Under the pieces are notes generated by a model that was given only the letters and a program-made list of their open reading frames with translations, had not been told where the DNA came from and ran no database searches. Below are positions 17,201 to 25,341 of a stretch of 36,120 bases of DNA, piece after piece. The stretch comes from Planctomycetota bacterium. GTDB lineage: Bacteria > Planctomycetota > UBA11346. Where the stretch lies: positions 1 through 36,120 of the forward strand of contig JACDEI010000050.1 of assembly GCA_013816485.1 (NCBI GenBank). Reading direction: 5' to 3'. Position 1 is the stretch's first letter, and the number at the start of each line of letters is the position of its first letter. The position numbers and the translations under genes are program-made.

Positions 17201-19963
17201 GTGTTGGTCCAGGGCGGATCGTTGTCCGACCTCCTCACCCGTCTGGTGCTCAGCTTTGAGAACATGCTGCCGGGGATGTCCGGCTCGGTCCTGCTGCTCA
17301 CCGCCGATGGTCGCCATTTGTGCCATGGCACGGCCCCGAACCTCCCTCCGTCCTATTGCCAAGCGATCGACGGTATCGCGATCGGTCCGGAAGCTGGTTC
17401 CTGTGGCGCTGCGGCACAGAGCGGCAGCTCCGTCATGGTGGCTGACATCGCCGACGATTTCCGCTGGCGTGATTATCAGGCACTGGCGCTGAGCCACGGT
17501 CTGCGTGCCTGCTGGTCGGTTCCCATCCGCGCAGCGACCAAACGGGTCTTGGGCACGTTCGCCTTCTATGCCCGGACTCCCCGTGCCGCACTGCCTAGAG
17601 AGATGGCGGCGATCGAGCGTGGCGCCCACCTCGCCAGCTTGGCCATCGAACGCCATCAGGCCGAGACCGCATTGGCCACCACCACCGAGATGCTCGAACG
17701 CACCAACGCCCTGGCCAGGGTCGGCGGTTGGCAGGTCGACCTGACGACGGGGGTGATGTTCTTCTCCAAAGAAGCGTTGCGACTCTACGACATCGATCCG
17801 GACCACCGCATGACCTTGGACCAGGCGCAGTCACTCCTCGATCCCAGGGACCGGCCGGCACATGCCCAGCGGATCCAGGCGGCGATCGACCAGGGACAGC
17901 CGTGGGATTGCGAGATGCGTATGATCTCGGCGAAGGGGCGGATGTTCTGGGTGCGTTCGCAATGCACTCCCTTGGTCATTAACGGCAAGGCGGTCCAACT
18001 CCATGGCTCATCGCAGGACATCACCGAGCGCAAGCAGGCCGAACTGGCGGCGAAGGAAAGCGAGGAGCGTTACCGCCTGTTGTGGGAGACCACCACCGAT
18101 GCCGTGATCATCATCGATGAACACAGCCGCATCCAATACGCCAATCCGGCGCTGAAGGACATTTTCGGTCACGACCCCGAGGTGGTGGTGGGCAAGGATC
18201 TGTCGTTCCTGCAACCCGACCGCCTGCGCGACGCGCACCGTGCCGGTGTCAGCCGCTACCTCGCCACCGGGGTGAAGAAGCTCGACTGGCGCGCCACCCA
18301 GACCGTCGGATTGCATCGTGATGGCCGGGAGATCCCGATCGATATCTCGTTCAGTCATGTGGTGATCAACGGGCAACATCGTTTCGCCGGCTTTCTGCGT
18401 GACATCAGCGATCGTATCCACGCCGAGGCCGCCTTGCGGGAGAGCGAGGATCGTTACCGCCGGATCGTCCAGAGCGCGAACGAAGGTATCTGGGTGATCG
18501 ACACCAACGCGTTGACCACCTTCGTCAATCCGAAGATGGAGCGCCTGCTGGGTTACACCGTGGAAGAGATGATCGGCCAGCCCGTAAGCAATTTCATGGA
18601 TGACGACGCGCGGACGGTCCTCGACGACAACCTGGAGCGTCGCAAGCGCGGCCTCTCGGAACAACACGAATTCCGTTTCCGCTGCAAGGACGGGTCAGAT
18701 CTTTGGACACTGGTCGCAACCAATCCCATCCTCGATGCGCACGGTCATTATGCTGGAGCACTGGCGATGGTGACCGACATCACCGATCGCCGCCGCCTGG
18801 AAGACGAACTCCGCCATGCCCAGAAGATGGAGGCGGTCGGGCGCCTTGCCGGCGGCATCGCCCACGATTTCAACAATCAACTCACCGTGATCCAGGGATT
18901 CGGCGAGATCGCCAGACGACGGATCACCGATGAAAGCCTGCACCAGCACCTGACCCAGATCATCAGCGCCGCCGAACGTTCCGCCGACCTGGTCCGCCAG
19001 CTCCTGACCTTTTCCCGCAAAGGTCCGCACATCCTCGCGTCCGTCGATGTGCACAACATCCTGCGTGAAATGCTCGACGTGCTGCGACGCAGCCTGAACA
19101 AGCTGATCCGCCTCGATTTCGCCTTCCAGGCGGAGAGCTCCCTCATCATGGGCGACGCCAGCCTGTTGCAGAACGCCTTCCTCAATCTCGCGCTCAATGC
19201 CCGCGATGCGATGCCCGCCGGTGGTGATCTCCGTTTCACCACGGCCTTGGTCGATTTCACCGATACGAAAAAACCAAGGCCCAATGCCGCCATGCAACCC
19301 GGACGATACCTGCGTGTCGTCGTCAGCGATACCGGCCAAGGTATGTCAGAGGAGGTATTGAAACACCTGTTCGAGCCGTTCTTCACGACCAAGGCCCCGG
19401 GACAGGGAACCGGCCTCGGCCTGGCTTCGGTCTATGGCACCGTCACCAAACACGGTGGTGGCATCGAGGTCGAGAGCACGGCCGGGCGTGGCACCACTTT
19501 CCGCGTCTACCTGCCATGCTCGGCACCACCACCCATCCTCTTGAGCCAGGAGGTGACGACCACGCCCGCCACCGGGATGGCGATTCTCGGAATGAAGGTC
19601 CTGGTGGTTGATGATGAAGAACTCGTCGCTGCGCTGGTCTGCGACACGCTGAACGACCGCGGTTATTCGACGTTGTCTGTCAATGACGGAGCCCGCGCGG
19701 TTGCCCACTACCGGCTCCATTGGCAGACCATCGATCTCATCATGCTCGACATGAACATGCCAACCATGAGCGGACCTGAGACCTTTGCCGCGATACGCGG
19801 GATCAATCCCAAGGCCAAGGTGCTGATCATGTCCGGGTACAGCAAAGAAGGTGCGGTTGCCGAGTTGCTCCAGCAAGGCGCGGTCGGCTTCGTGCCCAAA
19901 CCGTTCAGCACTGAAAACATCTTCCAACAGGTGGATCACGTCCTGCGGCAGGGCAATGCCTAA
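14228..19963 (+). CDS. CheB-CheR fused PAS/GAF hybrid histidine kinase with receiver
   Basis: 1911 residues from ATG 14228; GTG codons at 14144 and 14153 would add an unconserved extension. Domains in order are as follows. CheB methylesterase (about 32-215) has the triad Ser41 (GLGASAGG), His68 (VVQHL) and Asp160 (SGTGADG). CheR methyltransferase (about 230-510) has [33 protein letters not shown] and [15 protein letters not shown]-like segment leads to the signalling coiled coil with repeated TNEEL units (about 665-735). Further PAS domains with a GAF domain (about 985-1140) follow. The kinase core has phospho-acceptor His1546 in [13 protein letters not shown] and an ATP-binding [16 protein letters not shown] segment. 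The C-terminal receiver has Asp1841 in LDMNMP. There is no transmembrane segment, so sensing is cytoplasmic. No other che genes occur here. Such fusions are known; whether CheB/CheR still act on receptor glutamates is unclear. Confidence 0.92.
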   Translation: MPKRPRTPSPKRSTSRPARSAVAARVKPDSKDFPIIGLGASAGGLEALSQFLKRFPAHSGTAIVVVQHLDPEHPSLLVELLQRATVLPVCEIHDGMEVVPDHVYIIPPDRDLMLRQGLLHTAVPQQPRGQRLPIDRFFASLAEDRQHHAIGVVLSGTGADGTLGLLAIKEHDGICAVQDPATASADQMPRSAIDAGLGEVVAPPDQLPERILTLLQRPARRKHLDLAISDHHELKLSRILQIMQGQTGNDFSLYKKTTLYRRIERRMGLRRIEAFADYVEFMANDPGECALLLKELLIGVTRFFRDPDVWEHLLSSIIPALLSARPSGGVLRAWTSGCATGEEAYSLAMIFREVVERLHPTSPFTLQIFATDLNQSAIDQARRGLYPASIATAMTPERLGRFFTEESRGYRVNKVIREMVIFAPHNLLADPPFTKLDLLVCRNLMIYLAPDVHETLLSRFHFSLNPGGILLLGSSESVGTATNLFAPVLGGGQIYRRLDAPLHPGQIGVALSANPLTPLVSLNRSSHPMTAKVIANLQRMADQLLLQRYHPAAVLVTTTGDIVHISGKTGKYLEPASGKANWNVLVMAREGLSAAMSEAFHDAVRQQATVTLSAVQTGDDGEPHTVDITVRPLNEPAAMQGMVMVVFADVSAPIARPALDQADRSERQSARLKTLEQALQTAREELQTNREEMQTSREELTSTNEELQSTNEELTTSAEELRTMNEELVRARSAAESGLARYTDLFESAPVGYFTLDRNGVIVQANLAGTTLLGLTHERPASGRLAMFVVEADRQNFTVCIERAFTSREAQTCEVSLWRETAAPRRVQISFLGVDDGRICRVVVVDVSEIRSAQAALNESEDRFRNLADHAAVLIWLTGPDGLWTHVNQAWLEFTGRTREQALVQGWADLIHPDDLATCAATYSASFAARRPFRQEFRLRRHDGEYRWILDSGTPRFDPDDNYLGHIGSGIDITERKSVDLEKEHERTVLEVLVQGGSLSDLLTRLVLSFENMLPGMSGSVLLLTADGRHLCHGTAPNLPPSYCQAIDGIAIGPEAGSCGAAAQSGSSVMVADIADDFRWRDYQALALSHGLRACWSVPIRAATKRVLGTFAFYARTPRAALPREMAAIERGAHLASLAIERHQAETALATTTEMLERTNALARVGGWQVDLTTGVMFFSKEALRLYDIDPDHRMTLDQAQSLLDPRDRPAHAQRIQAAIDQGQPWDCEMRMISAKGRMFWVRSQCTPLVINGKAVQLHGSSQDITERKQAELAAKESEERYRLLWETTTDAVIIIDEHSRIQYANPALKDIFGHDPEVVVGKDLSFLQPDRLRDAHRAGVSRYLATGVKKLDWRATQTVGLHRDGREIPIDISFSHVVINGQHRFAGFLRDISDRIHAEAALRESEDRYRRIVQSANEGIWVIDTNALTTFVNPKMERLLGYTVEEMIGQPVSNFMDDDARTVLDDNLERRKRGLSEQHEFRFRCKDGSDLWTLVATNPILDAHGHYAGALAMVTDITDRRRLEDELRHAQKMEAVGRLAGGIAHDFNNQLTVIQGFGEIARRRITDESLHQHLTQIISAAERSADLVRQLLTFSRKGPHILASVDVHNILREMLDVLRRSLNKLIRLDFAFQAESSLIMGDASLLQNAFLNLALNARDAMPAGGDLRFTTALVDFTDTKKPRPNAAMQPGRYLRVVVSDTGQGMSEEVLKHLFEPFFTTKAPGQGTGLGLASVYGTVTKHGGGIEVESTAGRGTTFRVYLPCSAPPPILLSQEVTTTPATGMAILGMKVLVVDDEELVAALVCDTLNDRGYSTLSVNDGARAVAHYRLHWQTIDLIMLDMNMPTMSGPETFAAIRGINPKAKVLIMSGYSKEGAVAELLQQGAVGFVPKPFSTENIFQQVDHVLRQGNA

Positions 19964-19965
19964 CG

Positions 19966-20150
19966 GGGCTCCGCCCAATGGCGTAAAGCCAAGCTCCATT
20001 CGAAAGGCATGACGGCTTGCCACAGAGGCCACAGAGGAAAAACAGAGGAGAAAACAGAGGGCTTTGCTCTGTGGGCTCTGTGGGCTCTGTGGCTAGGTTT
20101 TCTGCTTTTTGGTTTTTCTTCGCTTGGCTTTACGCCATTGGGTTGCGCCC
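19966..20150. repeat. Nested inverted repeats between convergent genes
   Basis: The outer arms are 19974-19994 and 20122-20142, identical over 21 bp in inverted orientation. Partial pairing continues outward (GGGC/GCCC ends). Inside lies a second palindrome (about 20019-20093): CACAGAGG units on the left, CTCTGTGGG units on the right. A T-rich run (20097-20120) follows. The element starts 2 nt after the sensor kinase stop codon and ends 25 nt before the cysH stop, so it probably acts as a bidirectional terminator. Its boundaries also suit a small non-autonomous mobile element, but no target-site duplication is obvious. Confidence 0.75.
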
Positions 20151-20175
20151 ACACACCACCGAGGATGCGGCACCA

Positions 20176-20871
20176 TCAGCCCAGGTTGCCTTGGTGCAGC
20201 CCGCATTCCTTCTTCGTCGCCTCCTCCCACCACCAACGCCCTTCGCGTTCGTGCTGGCTGGGCAGGATCGGTTTGGTGCACGGCTCGCAGCCGAGCGACA
20301 CGAAGCCACGCTCGTGCAGCGGATTGAACGGCACGTTCAGCGCACGGATGGCGAACCATACGTCGTTCGAACTGGTGTTGGCGAGAGGATTGAACTTCAT
20401 CAGTTCGCCGCCACCGATGCCCTTGAACACCGGATCGACCTGCGAGACCGGCACCGCGCCACGCGTCGGACTCTGATCGCGGCGCTGGCCGGTGATCCAC
20501 GCCTTCAGTCCTGAAAGCTGACGCCGCAGCGGATCGACCTTGCGGATGTCGCAGCACTCCTTGTGACCGTCCTGGTAGAAGCTGAACAGGCCCTTGGCCC
20601 GCACCAGCTTCTGCACCGCCGCAGCGTCGGGGAAGGTGTACTCGATACGCAGGCGGTAACGTTCCTCGACCGCCTGGAAGAAGCGGTAGGTCTCGGCGTG
20701 CAGCCGACCGGTATCGAGGCTAAAGACGCGGAAGGGCAGACCGCTCTGGGCCGCGTACTCGATCAGCAATACGTCCTCGGCACCGCTGAAGCTGATGGCA
20801 GCATCGTTTCCGTACGTCTTCAAGACGTGAGCGATGACTTCAGTTGGCGAGGCGGTGGAGAGGTCGGTCAT
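20176..20871 (-). CDS. cysH: Adenylyl-sulfate (APS) reductase, assimilatory
   Basis: 231 residues of the CysH/PAPS-reductase family. The nucleotide-binding part is [16 protein letters not shown], then [14 protein letters not shown]. Cys106-Cys107 (HKECCDIRK) together with Cys195 and Cys198 (GCEPCT) bind a 4Fe-4S cluster, which marks the APS-using branch rather than the cluster-free PAPS branch. The catalytic Cys223 is in the KECGLH tail. The enzyme reduces activated sulfate to sulfite with thioredoxin for cysteine synthesis. The start at 20871 (ATG on the minus strand) lies 5 nt from a long palindrome, and I see no clear ribosome site between them. No other cys genes are adjacent. It follows the sigma-factor gene on the same strand. 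Confidence 0.93.
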   Translation of the reverse strand: MTDLSTASPTEVIAHVLKTYGNDAAISFSGAEDVLLIEYAAQSGLPFRVFSLDTGRLHAETYRFFQAVEERYRLRIEYTFPDAAAVQKLVRAKGLFSFYQDGHKECCDIRKVDPLRRQLSGLKAWITGQRRDQSPTRGAVPVSQVDPVFKGIGGGELMKFNPLANTSSNDVWFAIRALNVPFNPLHERGFVSLGCEPCTKPILPSQHEREGRWWWEEATKKECGLHQGNLG

Positions 20872-20876
20872 GGGAA

Positions 20877-21037
20877 GGTCCGAAGGGTACGAAGGGTACG
20901 AAGGGTACGAAGGGTACGAAGGGTACGAAGGGTACGAGGGGTACGAAGGGTACGAAGGGTCCAGAAGGCTGAGGGGTCGGTATCTTTCGTACCCTTCGTA
21001 CCCCTCGTACCCTTCGTACCCTTCGGACCTTTCGGAC
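20877..21037. repeat. Palindrome with 9-nt GGTACGAAG arms (family B, copy 1)
   Basis: The left arm (20877-20962) has nine 9-nt units: a GGTCCGAAG cap, five GGTACGAAG, one GGTACGAGG and two GGTACGAAG, then GGTCC. The right arm (20985-21037) has the inverse: TTTCGTACC, CTTCGTACC, CCTCGTACC, CTTCGTACC, the cap CTTCGGACC and TTTCGGAC. The cap and the variant GAGG unit occur in both arms, but the left arm has four more standard units between them, so it has expanded by slippage. It fills almost the whole gap between the sigma-factor stop and the cysH start. Confidence 0.9.
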
Positions 21038-21054
21038 GATTATCCGAACGGCTG

Positions 21055-21669
21055 TCAAATCAGATTCTCGCCCTGCTCCCCGCCCTTGGCCTGGAGGATT
21101 TGGCGCAGACGGCGCAGCGCGTGGAACATGCGCGAACGCAGCGTGCCCAGGCTCATGCCACCGAGGATCACGCTGGCGTCCTCGTAGGACAGTTCCTGGA
21201 AAATGACGAGCTCGATAATCTCGCGGTAGATCTGCGGCAGCTCGGCGAGGGCCTCGGCCAGCATCTTGTTCGACTCGCTCTTGGCGAGTTTGGTCTCGAC
21301 GCTGACGCCGGGCGCAGGGGCGTTGGCGGCCACGGAGTTGGATTCGTCATCACGATCGAGGTCGGTGAACCCGATCATCACCTTGCGGCTGCGCGACTGC
21401 AGGTAGTCGATCGAGGCATTGCGCGCGATGGTGTAGAGCCAGGTCGAGAACCGACGGGTGATGTCGAAACGCCCGACGTGTTCGAACACCCTGAGGAAGA
21501 CATCCTGGCCGATGCAGGCGGATTCGTCGTAGTTGCGGGTGATCTGGTAGATGTACGCCAGGATCGGCCGGCGATAACGATCGTAGATGATCTCGAAGGC
21601 TGCGAAGTCGCCTTGCTGGCACTTTGCGACCAGCACCTCGTCAGCATCTTGTCCTGGTGGCGGTTCCAT
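21055..21669 (-). CDS. RNA polymerase sigma factor, sigma-70 family (ECF-type)
   Basis: 204 residues with only the two conserved sigma regions, the ECF layout. Region 2 (about 20-95) has FAAFEIIYDRYRRPILAYIY, DVFLRVFEHVGRF and RRFSTWLYTIARNASIDYL. Region 4 (about 140-195) has LAELPQIYREIIELVIFQELSYEDAS and the recognition helix MSLGTLRSRMFHALRRLR. The linker between them is longer and more acidic than usual. No anti-sigma gene is next to it: upstream on the same strand is the double-hotdog gene (60-nt gap), downstream is cysH. Control may come from a distant partner or from transcription level. It could drive cysH, but I see no evidence for that. Confidence 0.92.
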   Translation of the reverse strand: MEPPPGQDADEVLVAKCQQGDFAAFEIIYDRYRRPILAYIYQITRNYDESACIGQDVFLRVFEHVGRFDITRRFSTWLYTIARNASIDYLQSRSRKVMIGFTDLDRDDESNSVAANAPAPGVSVETKLAKSESNKMLAEALAELPQIYREIIELVIFQELSYEDASVILGGMSLGTLRSRMFHALRRLRQILQAKGGEQGENLI

Positions 21670-21729
21670 GGAGCGCTCAGCCTAGGAAGGAGATGCGAAT
21701 GGCCAAGAGCGGGCGCATGCGCTGCGACT

Positions 21730-22650
21730 TCAGGCGGGTTTGACCGTGACGTCGATCAGCACGCCATCACCTGGGCGTACCGGCTCGCGGAAAGCCAGGC
21801 GTTTGGTCGAGGTGATGCGTGGCAGGCCCTCGAACACCCCCAGCACCAGGTCGCGCACATCGATGATTTCCGAGCCGTCCTGACGGCGGACGACGCCGTT
21901 GGCGACCACACCACCGGTGAGGCCGAACTGGTTGCGGGCCAGCCAAGCGGCATCCGCCACCATCGCCCATTGGGTCACGCCCATCATCAGCGCCGCTTCC
22001 GGGAAATGCCCAGGGACGAAGGGATGGTTGTGCGGATAGTGGTAGCTGGCGACTAGGCGGCCGGTGGCCGGATCGCTCTCGACGATGGTATCGATGAAGC
22101 GCAGCGGTGCGGCCTTCCAGGCGAGCTGTCCGGCATCATAAGCGTGGCCGCCGCGGTCGTTGACCAACGGGCGGATGGGCGCGCTGGCGACCTGCGCCAG
22201 AGTCGCCGCGCCGGACATGACCTCAGCGTCGAGGATCTTCTGGCCATCGATCTCGGCGTAGGTCGCGAACTGGGTGAAACCGCTGCGATCGCGGGTGATC
22301 TCGGCGTGGCCGATGACTTCACCGTAGAGCGGCACCGGGCGGTGCATGGTGATGCGGCTGATCATGCTGAACACCGCGACGTGGCCGAGCGGTGACAGGC
22401 GGTCATGCAGCAGAGGCACGCCCGTGAGCGCCATCAGCTCGGCCAGGAACGGTTCGTACCAGCAGAACTGGCTGCCGGCTTCGCTGCGACCGAAGAACTC
22501 GCGACCGCGCGCATCACCTTTGGGAATACGCGTACGCGACACCGCCTTGGTGCGCTCCGCATTCATCGTGACGCTGTCCGGCATCAGGTTCATTCCGCGA
22601 TGCGGCAGGTAGGCCTTGAGGGCCTCGGCGTCGAGGGTCAGTTCGCTCAT
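21730..22650 (-). CDS. Double-hotdog FabA/FabZ-like (3-hydroxyacyl dehydratase family) protein
   Basis: 306 residues from ATG 22650; an upstream in-frame start adds 12 residues that look non-coding. Two tandem hotdog domains are visible. Domain 1 (about 12-155) begins AYLPHRGMNLMPDSV, like the FabZ entry helix, and carries Glu71 in FLAELMALTG. Domain 2 (about 180-306) has HPFVPGHFPEAALMMGV with His215 in the FabZ GHFP motif, and ends in RLAFREPVRPGDGVLIDVTV. FabZ needs both a His and a Glu; here the His is only in domain 2 and the Glu only in domain 1, so the pair could build one complete site between them. The substrate is unknown. Fatty-acid or polyketide-type acyl dehydration or thioesterase-like acyl handling are the choices. 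No acyl-carrier gene is nearby. Confidence 0.75.
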   Translation of the reverse strand: MSELTLDAEALKAYLPHRGMNLMPDSVTMNAERTKAVSRTRIPKGDARGREFFGRSEAGSQFCWYEPFLAELMALTGVPLLHDRLSPLGHVAVFSMISRITMHRPVPLYGEVIGHAEITRDRSGFTQFATYAEIDGQKILDAEVMSGAATLAQVASAPIRPLVNDRGGHAYDAGQLAWKAAPLRFIDTIVESDPATGRLVASYHYPHNHPFVPGHFPEAALMMGVTQWAMVADAAWLARNQFGLTGGVVANGVVRRQDGSEIIDVRDLVLGVFEGLPRITSTKRLAFREPVRPGDGVLIDVTVKPA

Positions 22651-22703
22651 GGCGCGACACCATGGTGGGGGCTTGCCGATCCACAAGGGCGTGGGGGGAA
22701 AGG

Positions 22704-22895
22704 GCTACGGGCTACGGGCTACGGGCTACGAGCTGCGCGCGGCGAGGTCGCTTCGCTCCCGATGCGAGCGGGCCTGCGACCACGCGCGACGAGCCGGCAA
22801 GGCCGGCGCGGGAGTCGCTGCGGGCGGGGGAAGCCCTCGATGCGGGAGCGAAGCGACCTCGATGCGGGAGCGAAGCAACCTCGATGCGCGAAGCT
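22704..22895. repeat. GCTACGG heptamers followed by inverted GGGAGCGAAGCGACC units
   Basis: Four tandem GCTACGG heptamers (22704-22730) lead into a hairpin region. GGTCGCTTCGCTCCC (22746-22760) is the exact inverse of GGGAGCGAAGCGACC (22844-22858). The right side is a 22-nt tandem unit repeated at 22836-22857 and 22858-22879, with a decayed third copy. A central GCCGGC/GCCGGC mini-hairpin lies at 22793-22807. The element fills the gap between purN and the hotdog gene on the minus strand. Confidence 0.8.
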
Positions 22896-22907
22896 CGCCG
22901 CCACACG

Positions 22908-23465
22908 TCACGACAACGACGCGATCAACCGCCCCAAAACCTCAGGATACAGCGCGCGCTCAGCGTCCTGCACCCGCGCCTGCAGCCGTTCCGGCGTGTC
23001 GTCCGGCAGCACCGGAACGCGCTGTTGTCCCAGGTGCGGCCCGCTGTCGTAGTCGCCCGTGACCAGGTGTGCGGTGCAGCCCGATTCGCGCGCACCGGCG
23101 GCGATGACGGCGCGATGGACGTGGATGCCGTACATGCCCTTGCCGCCGAAGTCAGGCAACAGACTGGGATGGATGTTCACCACCCGTCCACGCAGCGCCG
23201 CCGGCGGATCGTAAAACTTCAGCCAACCGCACATCGCCACCACCTCGCAGTGGTGGTCGAGCAGCGCGGTGCTCACCGCGGCCGCATCGCTGGCGACCAC
23301 CAACGGATGGCCGTAGGCGCGGGCGCGTTCGACACCGCCGACGTCGGCCTTGGACGCCACCACCACCGCGATCTGTGCCGGCAAGCGTCCCGCCGCAATG
23401 GCATCGACCAGGTTGGCGTAGGTCGAACCGGAGCCGGAGAGCAGGATGCCGAGACGGGCGGACAT
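22908..23465 (-). CDS. purN: Phosphoribosylglycinamide formyltransferase
   Basis: 185 residues. PurN transfers the formyl group from 10-formyl-THF to GAR in step three of purine synthesis. Family features are LGILLSGSGSTYANLVDAI (phosphate loop), CGWLKFYDPP, the catalytic NIHPSLLPDFGG segment (Asn and His) and the late Asp in LVTGDYDSGPHLGQQRVPV. The reading frame stays open far upstream through a repeat array, but the protein begins properly at MSARLGILLSGSGS (ATG at 23465). The extra upstream sequence is translated repeat. argH diverges from it. Between the two start codons lies a 227-nt palindromic repeat. No purM neighbour is present. Confidence 0.93.
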   Translation of the reverse strand: MSARLGILLSGSGSTYANLVDAIAAGRLPAQIAVVVASKADVGGVERARAYGHPLVVASDAAAVSTALLDHHCEVVAMCGWLKFYDPPAALRGRVVNIHPSLLPDFGGKGMYGIHVHRAVIAAGARESGCTAHLVTGDYDSGPHLGQQRVPVLPDDTPERLQARVQDAERALYPEVLGRLIASLS

Positions 23466-23501
23466 GGGGCGGGGACGGTAGGTCGTTGGGGCAGATGGGA
23501 A

Positions 23502-23728
23502 AGGTCCGAGCGCGCTGCGCGCTCGGACGAAAGGTCCGAGCGCGCTGCGCGCTGGTACGAAGGTCCGAGCGCGCTGCGCGCTGGTACGAAGGTCCGAGCG
23601 CGCTGCGCGCTGGTACGAAGGGTACGAGCGCGCTGCGCGCTGGTACGAAGGGTCCGAACGCGCTGCGCGCGAGTTCCCCAAGGTCCGGACCCTTCGTACC
23701 CCTCGTACCCCTCGAACCTCTCGGACCA
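23502..23728. repeat. Palindrome with 29-30-nt tandem units (family B, copy 2)
   Basis: Six tandem units start at 23503, 23533, 23562, 23591, 23621 and 23651. Each is GGTCC, then an inserted palindromic AGCGCGCTGCGCGCT, then GGTACGAA. The right arm (23681-23728) is made of plain inverted 9-nt units (CTTCGTACC, CCTCGTACC, CCTCGAACC, TCTCGGACC) and starts with the symmetric GGTCCGGACC. So the left arm is the 9-nt family with a GC-palindrome inserted and then amplified. It lies between the divergent purN and argH start codons. Confidence 0.9.
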
Positions 23729-23800
23729 TTCTTCCCCCCCTTGCACGGCCAGCCGGGAGATCGACCGTCTGCCCACCCACCATCACGAAAGCGGGAAGAA

Positions 23801-25150
23801 ATGGCCATCTGGAGCAAAGGCGGCGACGAGACCAACGGTTTGGTGCACGAGTTCACCGTTGGCGACGACTACCTGAACGATCGCGTGATCGCGCCCTACG
23901 ACGTGCTCGGTTCGATCGCACACGCGCGCATGCTGGCGCGGGCGAAGCTCATTCCGGCCACGGATGGCGAGAAACTGGTCGCCGGCCTGCAACAGCTCCA
24001 TCGCGAATACTTTGCCGGTACCTGGACGGTCGAGGCCAGTGACGAGGACGTGCACAGCAAGGTCGAGGCGCTATTGACCGAACGGCTCGGTGAACCGGCG
24101 AAACGCCTGCACACCGGCCGCAGCCGCAACGACCAAGTGCTGACCGCCGTGCGGCTGTGGCAGAAACACACGCTGATCAACATCGCCCGCGACACTTGCT
24201 CGGCGGCGGCGGCATTGCTCGAACGCGCACGCACCCACGAGTTCCACCCCCTGCCCGGCTACACGCATCTTCAGCGCGGCATGCCGTCGAGCGTCGGATT
24301 GTTCTTCGCCGCGCACGCACAGGCGCTGCTCGACAACCTGATCGTCATCGAAGCGGCCTACAAACTTGCTGACTCGTGCCCGCTCGGTTCGGGCGCGAGC
24401 TACGGCGTCGGCCTGCCACTCGACCGCGAGTACGCCGCAAAGCTGCTCGGCTTCGCACGTTTCGGCGGCGTGGCGATGGCCGACGCCAACTCACGCGGCA
24501 AGGTCGAAACCGTGTGCCTGGATGCCGCCGGCGCGATCGTCGGCGACCTCAGCCGGCTGGCCGGCGACTTGGTGTTCTTCACCACGGCGGAATGTGGTTT
24601 CTTCCGCATCGGCAAGGGCTTCACCACCGGCTCCAGCATCATGCCGCAGAAGCGCAACCTCGACCTCTTCGAGTTGCTGCGCGGACGCGCGGCGCGTTTC
24701 CTCGGACTGCGCACCGGCTTGGCGGCAATCACCCTCGGCCTACCGTCGGGGTACAGCCGCGATCTGCAGGACACCAAGGCGCTGTGCATCGACGGATTGC
24801 GTCTGGTGCGCCAGGGCTTGGCGGTGACCACCGCCGCGGTGCAGACGCTCGAACCAGTGACGGAGAAAATCCTCAGTGCGTTGACGCCCGACATCTACGC
24901 CACCGATGAGGCCTACCGTCTGGTGCGCGAACAAGGCATGACCTTCCGCGACGCGTATGTGCAGGTCGGCAAGAACCTGGACAAAGTCACGACCCCGGAC
25001 CACCACGGCACCGTGCGCTCACGCACGCACCTGGGCTCAACCGGCAATCTCGGCCTCGACCAACTCGACGCCCGCCGCAAAGCGTCGCTCGACCAATGGG
25101 AAACCACCGAACGGACGCTCACGTCGACGTGGGAAGCACTGCTGGTCTGA
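23801..25150 (+). CDS. argH: Argininosuccinate lyase
   Basis: 449 residues. ArgH splits argininosuccinate to arginine and fumarate, the last step of arginine synthesis. ATG 23801 follows GGGAAGAA closely, and the open frame upstream is translated repeat. Motifs include LHTGRSRNDQVLTAVRLW (residues in the first catalytic loop), LPGYTHLQRGMPSSVG, and the fumarase-superfamily signature GSSIMPQKRNLDLFELLRG, which holds the catalytic Ser. The C-terminal half contains SGYSRDLQDTKALCIDG. Its N-terminus MAIWSKGGDETNGLVHEFTVG matches the usual ArgH start in the expected length. argG and the other arg genes are not in the window. It is convergent with the methyltransferase gene. Confidence 0.95.
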   Translation: MAIWSKGGDETNGLVHEFTVGDDYLNDRVIAPYDVLGSIAHARMLARAKLIPATDGEKLVAGLQQLHREYFAGTWTVEASDEDVHSKVEALLTERLGEPAKRLHTGRSRNDQVLTAVRLWQKHTLINIARDTCSAAAALLERARTHEFHPLPGYTHLQRGMPSSVGLFFAAHAQALLDNLIVIEAAYKLADSCPLGSGASYGVGLPLDREYAAKLLGFARFGGVAMADANSRGKVETVCLDAAGAIVGDLSRLAGDLVFFTTAECGFFRIGKGFTTGSSIMPQKRNLDLFELLRGRAARFLGLRTGLAAITLGLPSGYSRDLQDTKALCIDGLRLVRQGLAVTTAAVQTLEPVTEKILSALTPDIYATDEAYRLVREQGMTFRDAYVQVGKNLDKVTTPDHHGTVRSRTHLGSTGNLGLDQLDARRKASLDQWETTERTLTSTWEALLV

Positions 25151-25186
25151 CACCCACGCGCGAACTCGTCAGCGACCAGCGCGGGT

Positions 25187-25332
25187 CCAGGGGCGGCAGA
25201 GCCCCTGGCAGGCGTAGCGGACAGAGTCCGCGAACAACAATCCCCCGAGCGCGCCTGCGCGCGCGAGCGGGGACGAGGATCGGTTGCGCGCAGCGCAATA
25301 TGCCGACGTAGTCGGCGTCGCCCGTCAGGGCG
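25187..25332. repeat. Array of six small hairpins between convergent genes
   Basis: Six consecutive near-perfect stems are packed into 146 nt. (1) CCAGGGGC/GCCCCTGG, 25187-25208. (2) GCGGAC/GTCCGC with loop AGA, 25217-25231. (3) GCGCGC/GCGCGC with outer CCCC/GGGG, 25243-25272. (4) TTGCGC/GCGCAA, 25284-25298. (5) GCCGAC/GTCGGC with loop GTA, 25302-25316. (6) CGCCC/GGGCG, 25319-25332. Loops are mostly 3-4 nt. They fill the gap between the argH stop and the methyltransferase stop. A bidirectional terminator is likely, though none has a T-tract. Confidence 0.8.
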
Positions 25333-25341
25333 CGATCCGAG

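Noticed and set aside
21699..21743. Short plus-strand ORF (14 residues) after AAGGAG
   Set aside because: The ribosome site and ATG are well spaced, but the ORF overlaps the hotdog 3' end and has no recognisable feature; likely chance.
20563..22056. 497-codon plus-strand open frame
   Set aside because: It crosses cysH, the palindrome, the sigma gene and the hotdog gene in antisense, all of which have clear motifs on the minus strand.
23502..23728. CRISPR-like array of 29-30-nt units
   Set aside because: The units are contiguous copies with no unique spacers, the arm has an inverted partner, and no cas genes are present.
23466..23786. N-terminal extension of PurN
   Set aside because: The open frame upstream of 23465 is translated repeat (Arg/Val/Ser-rich), while PurN homology starts at MSARLGILLSG.
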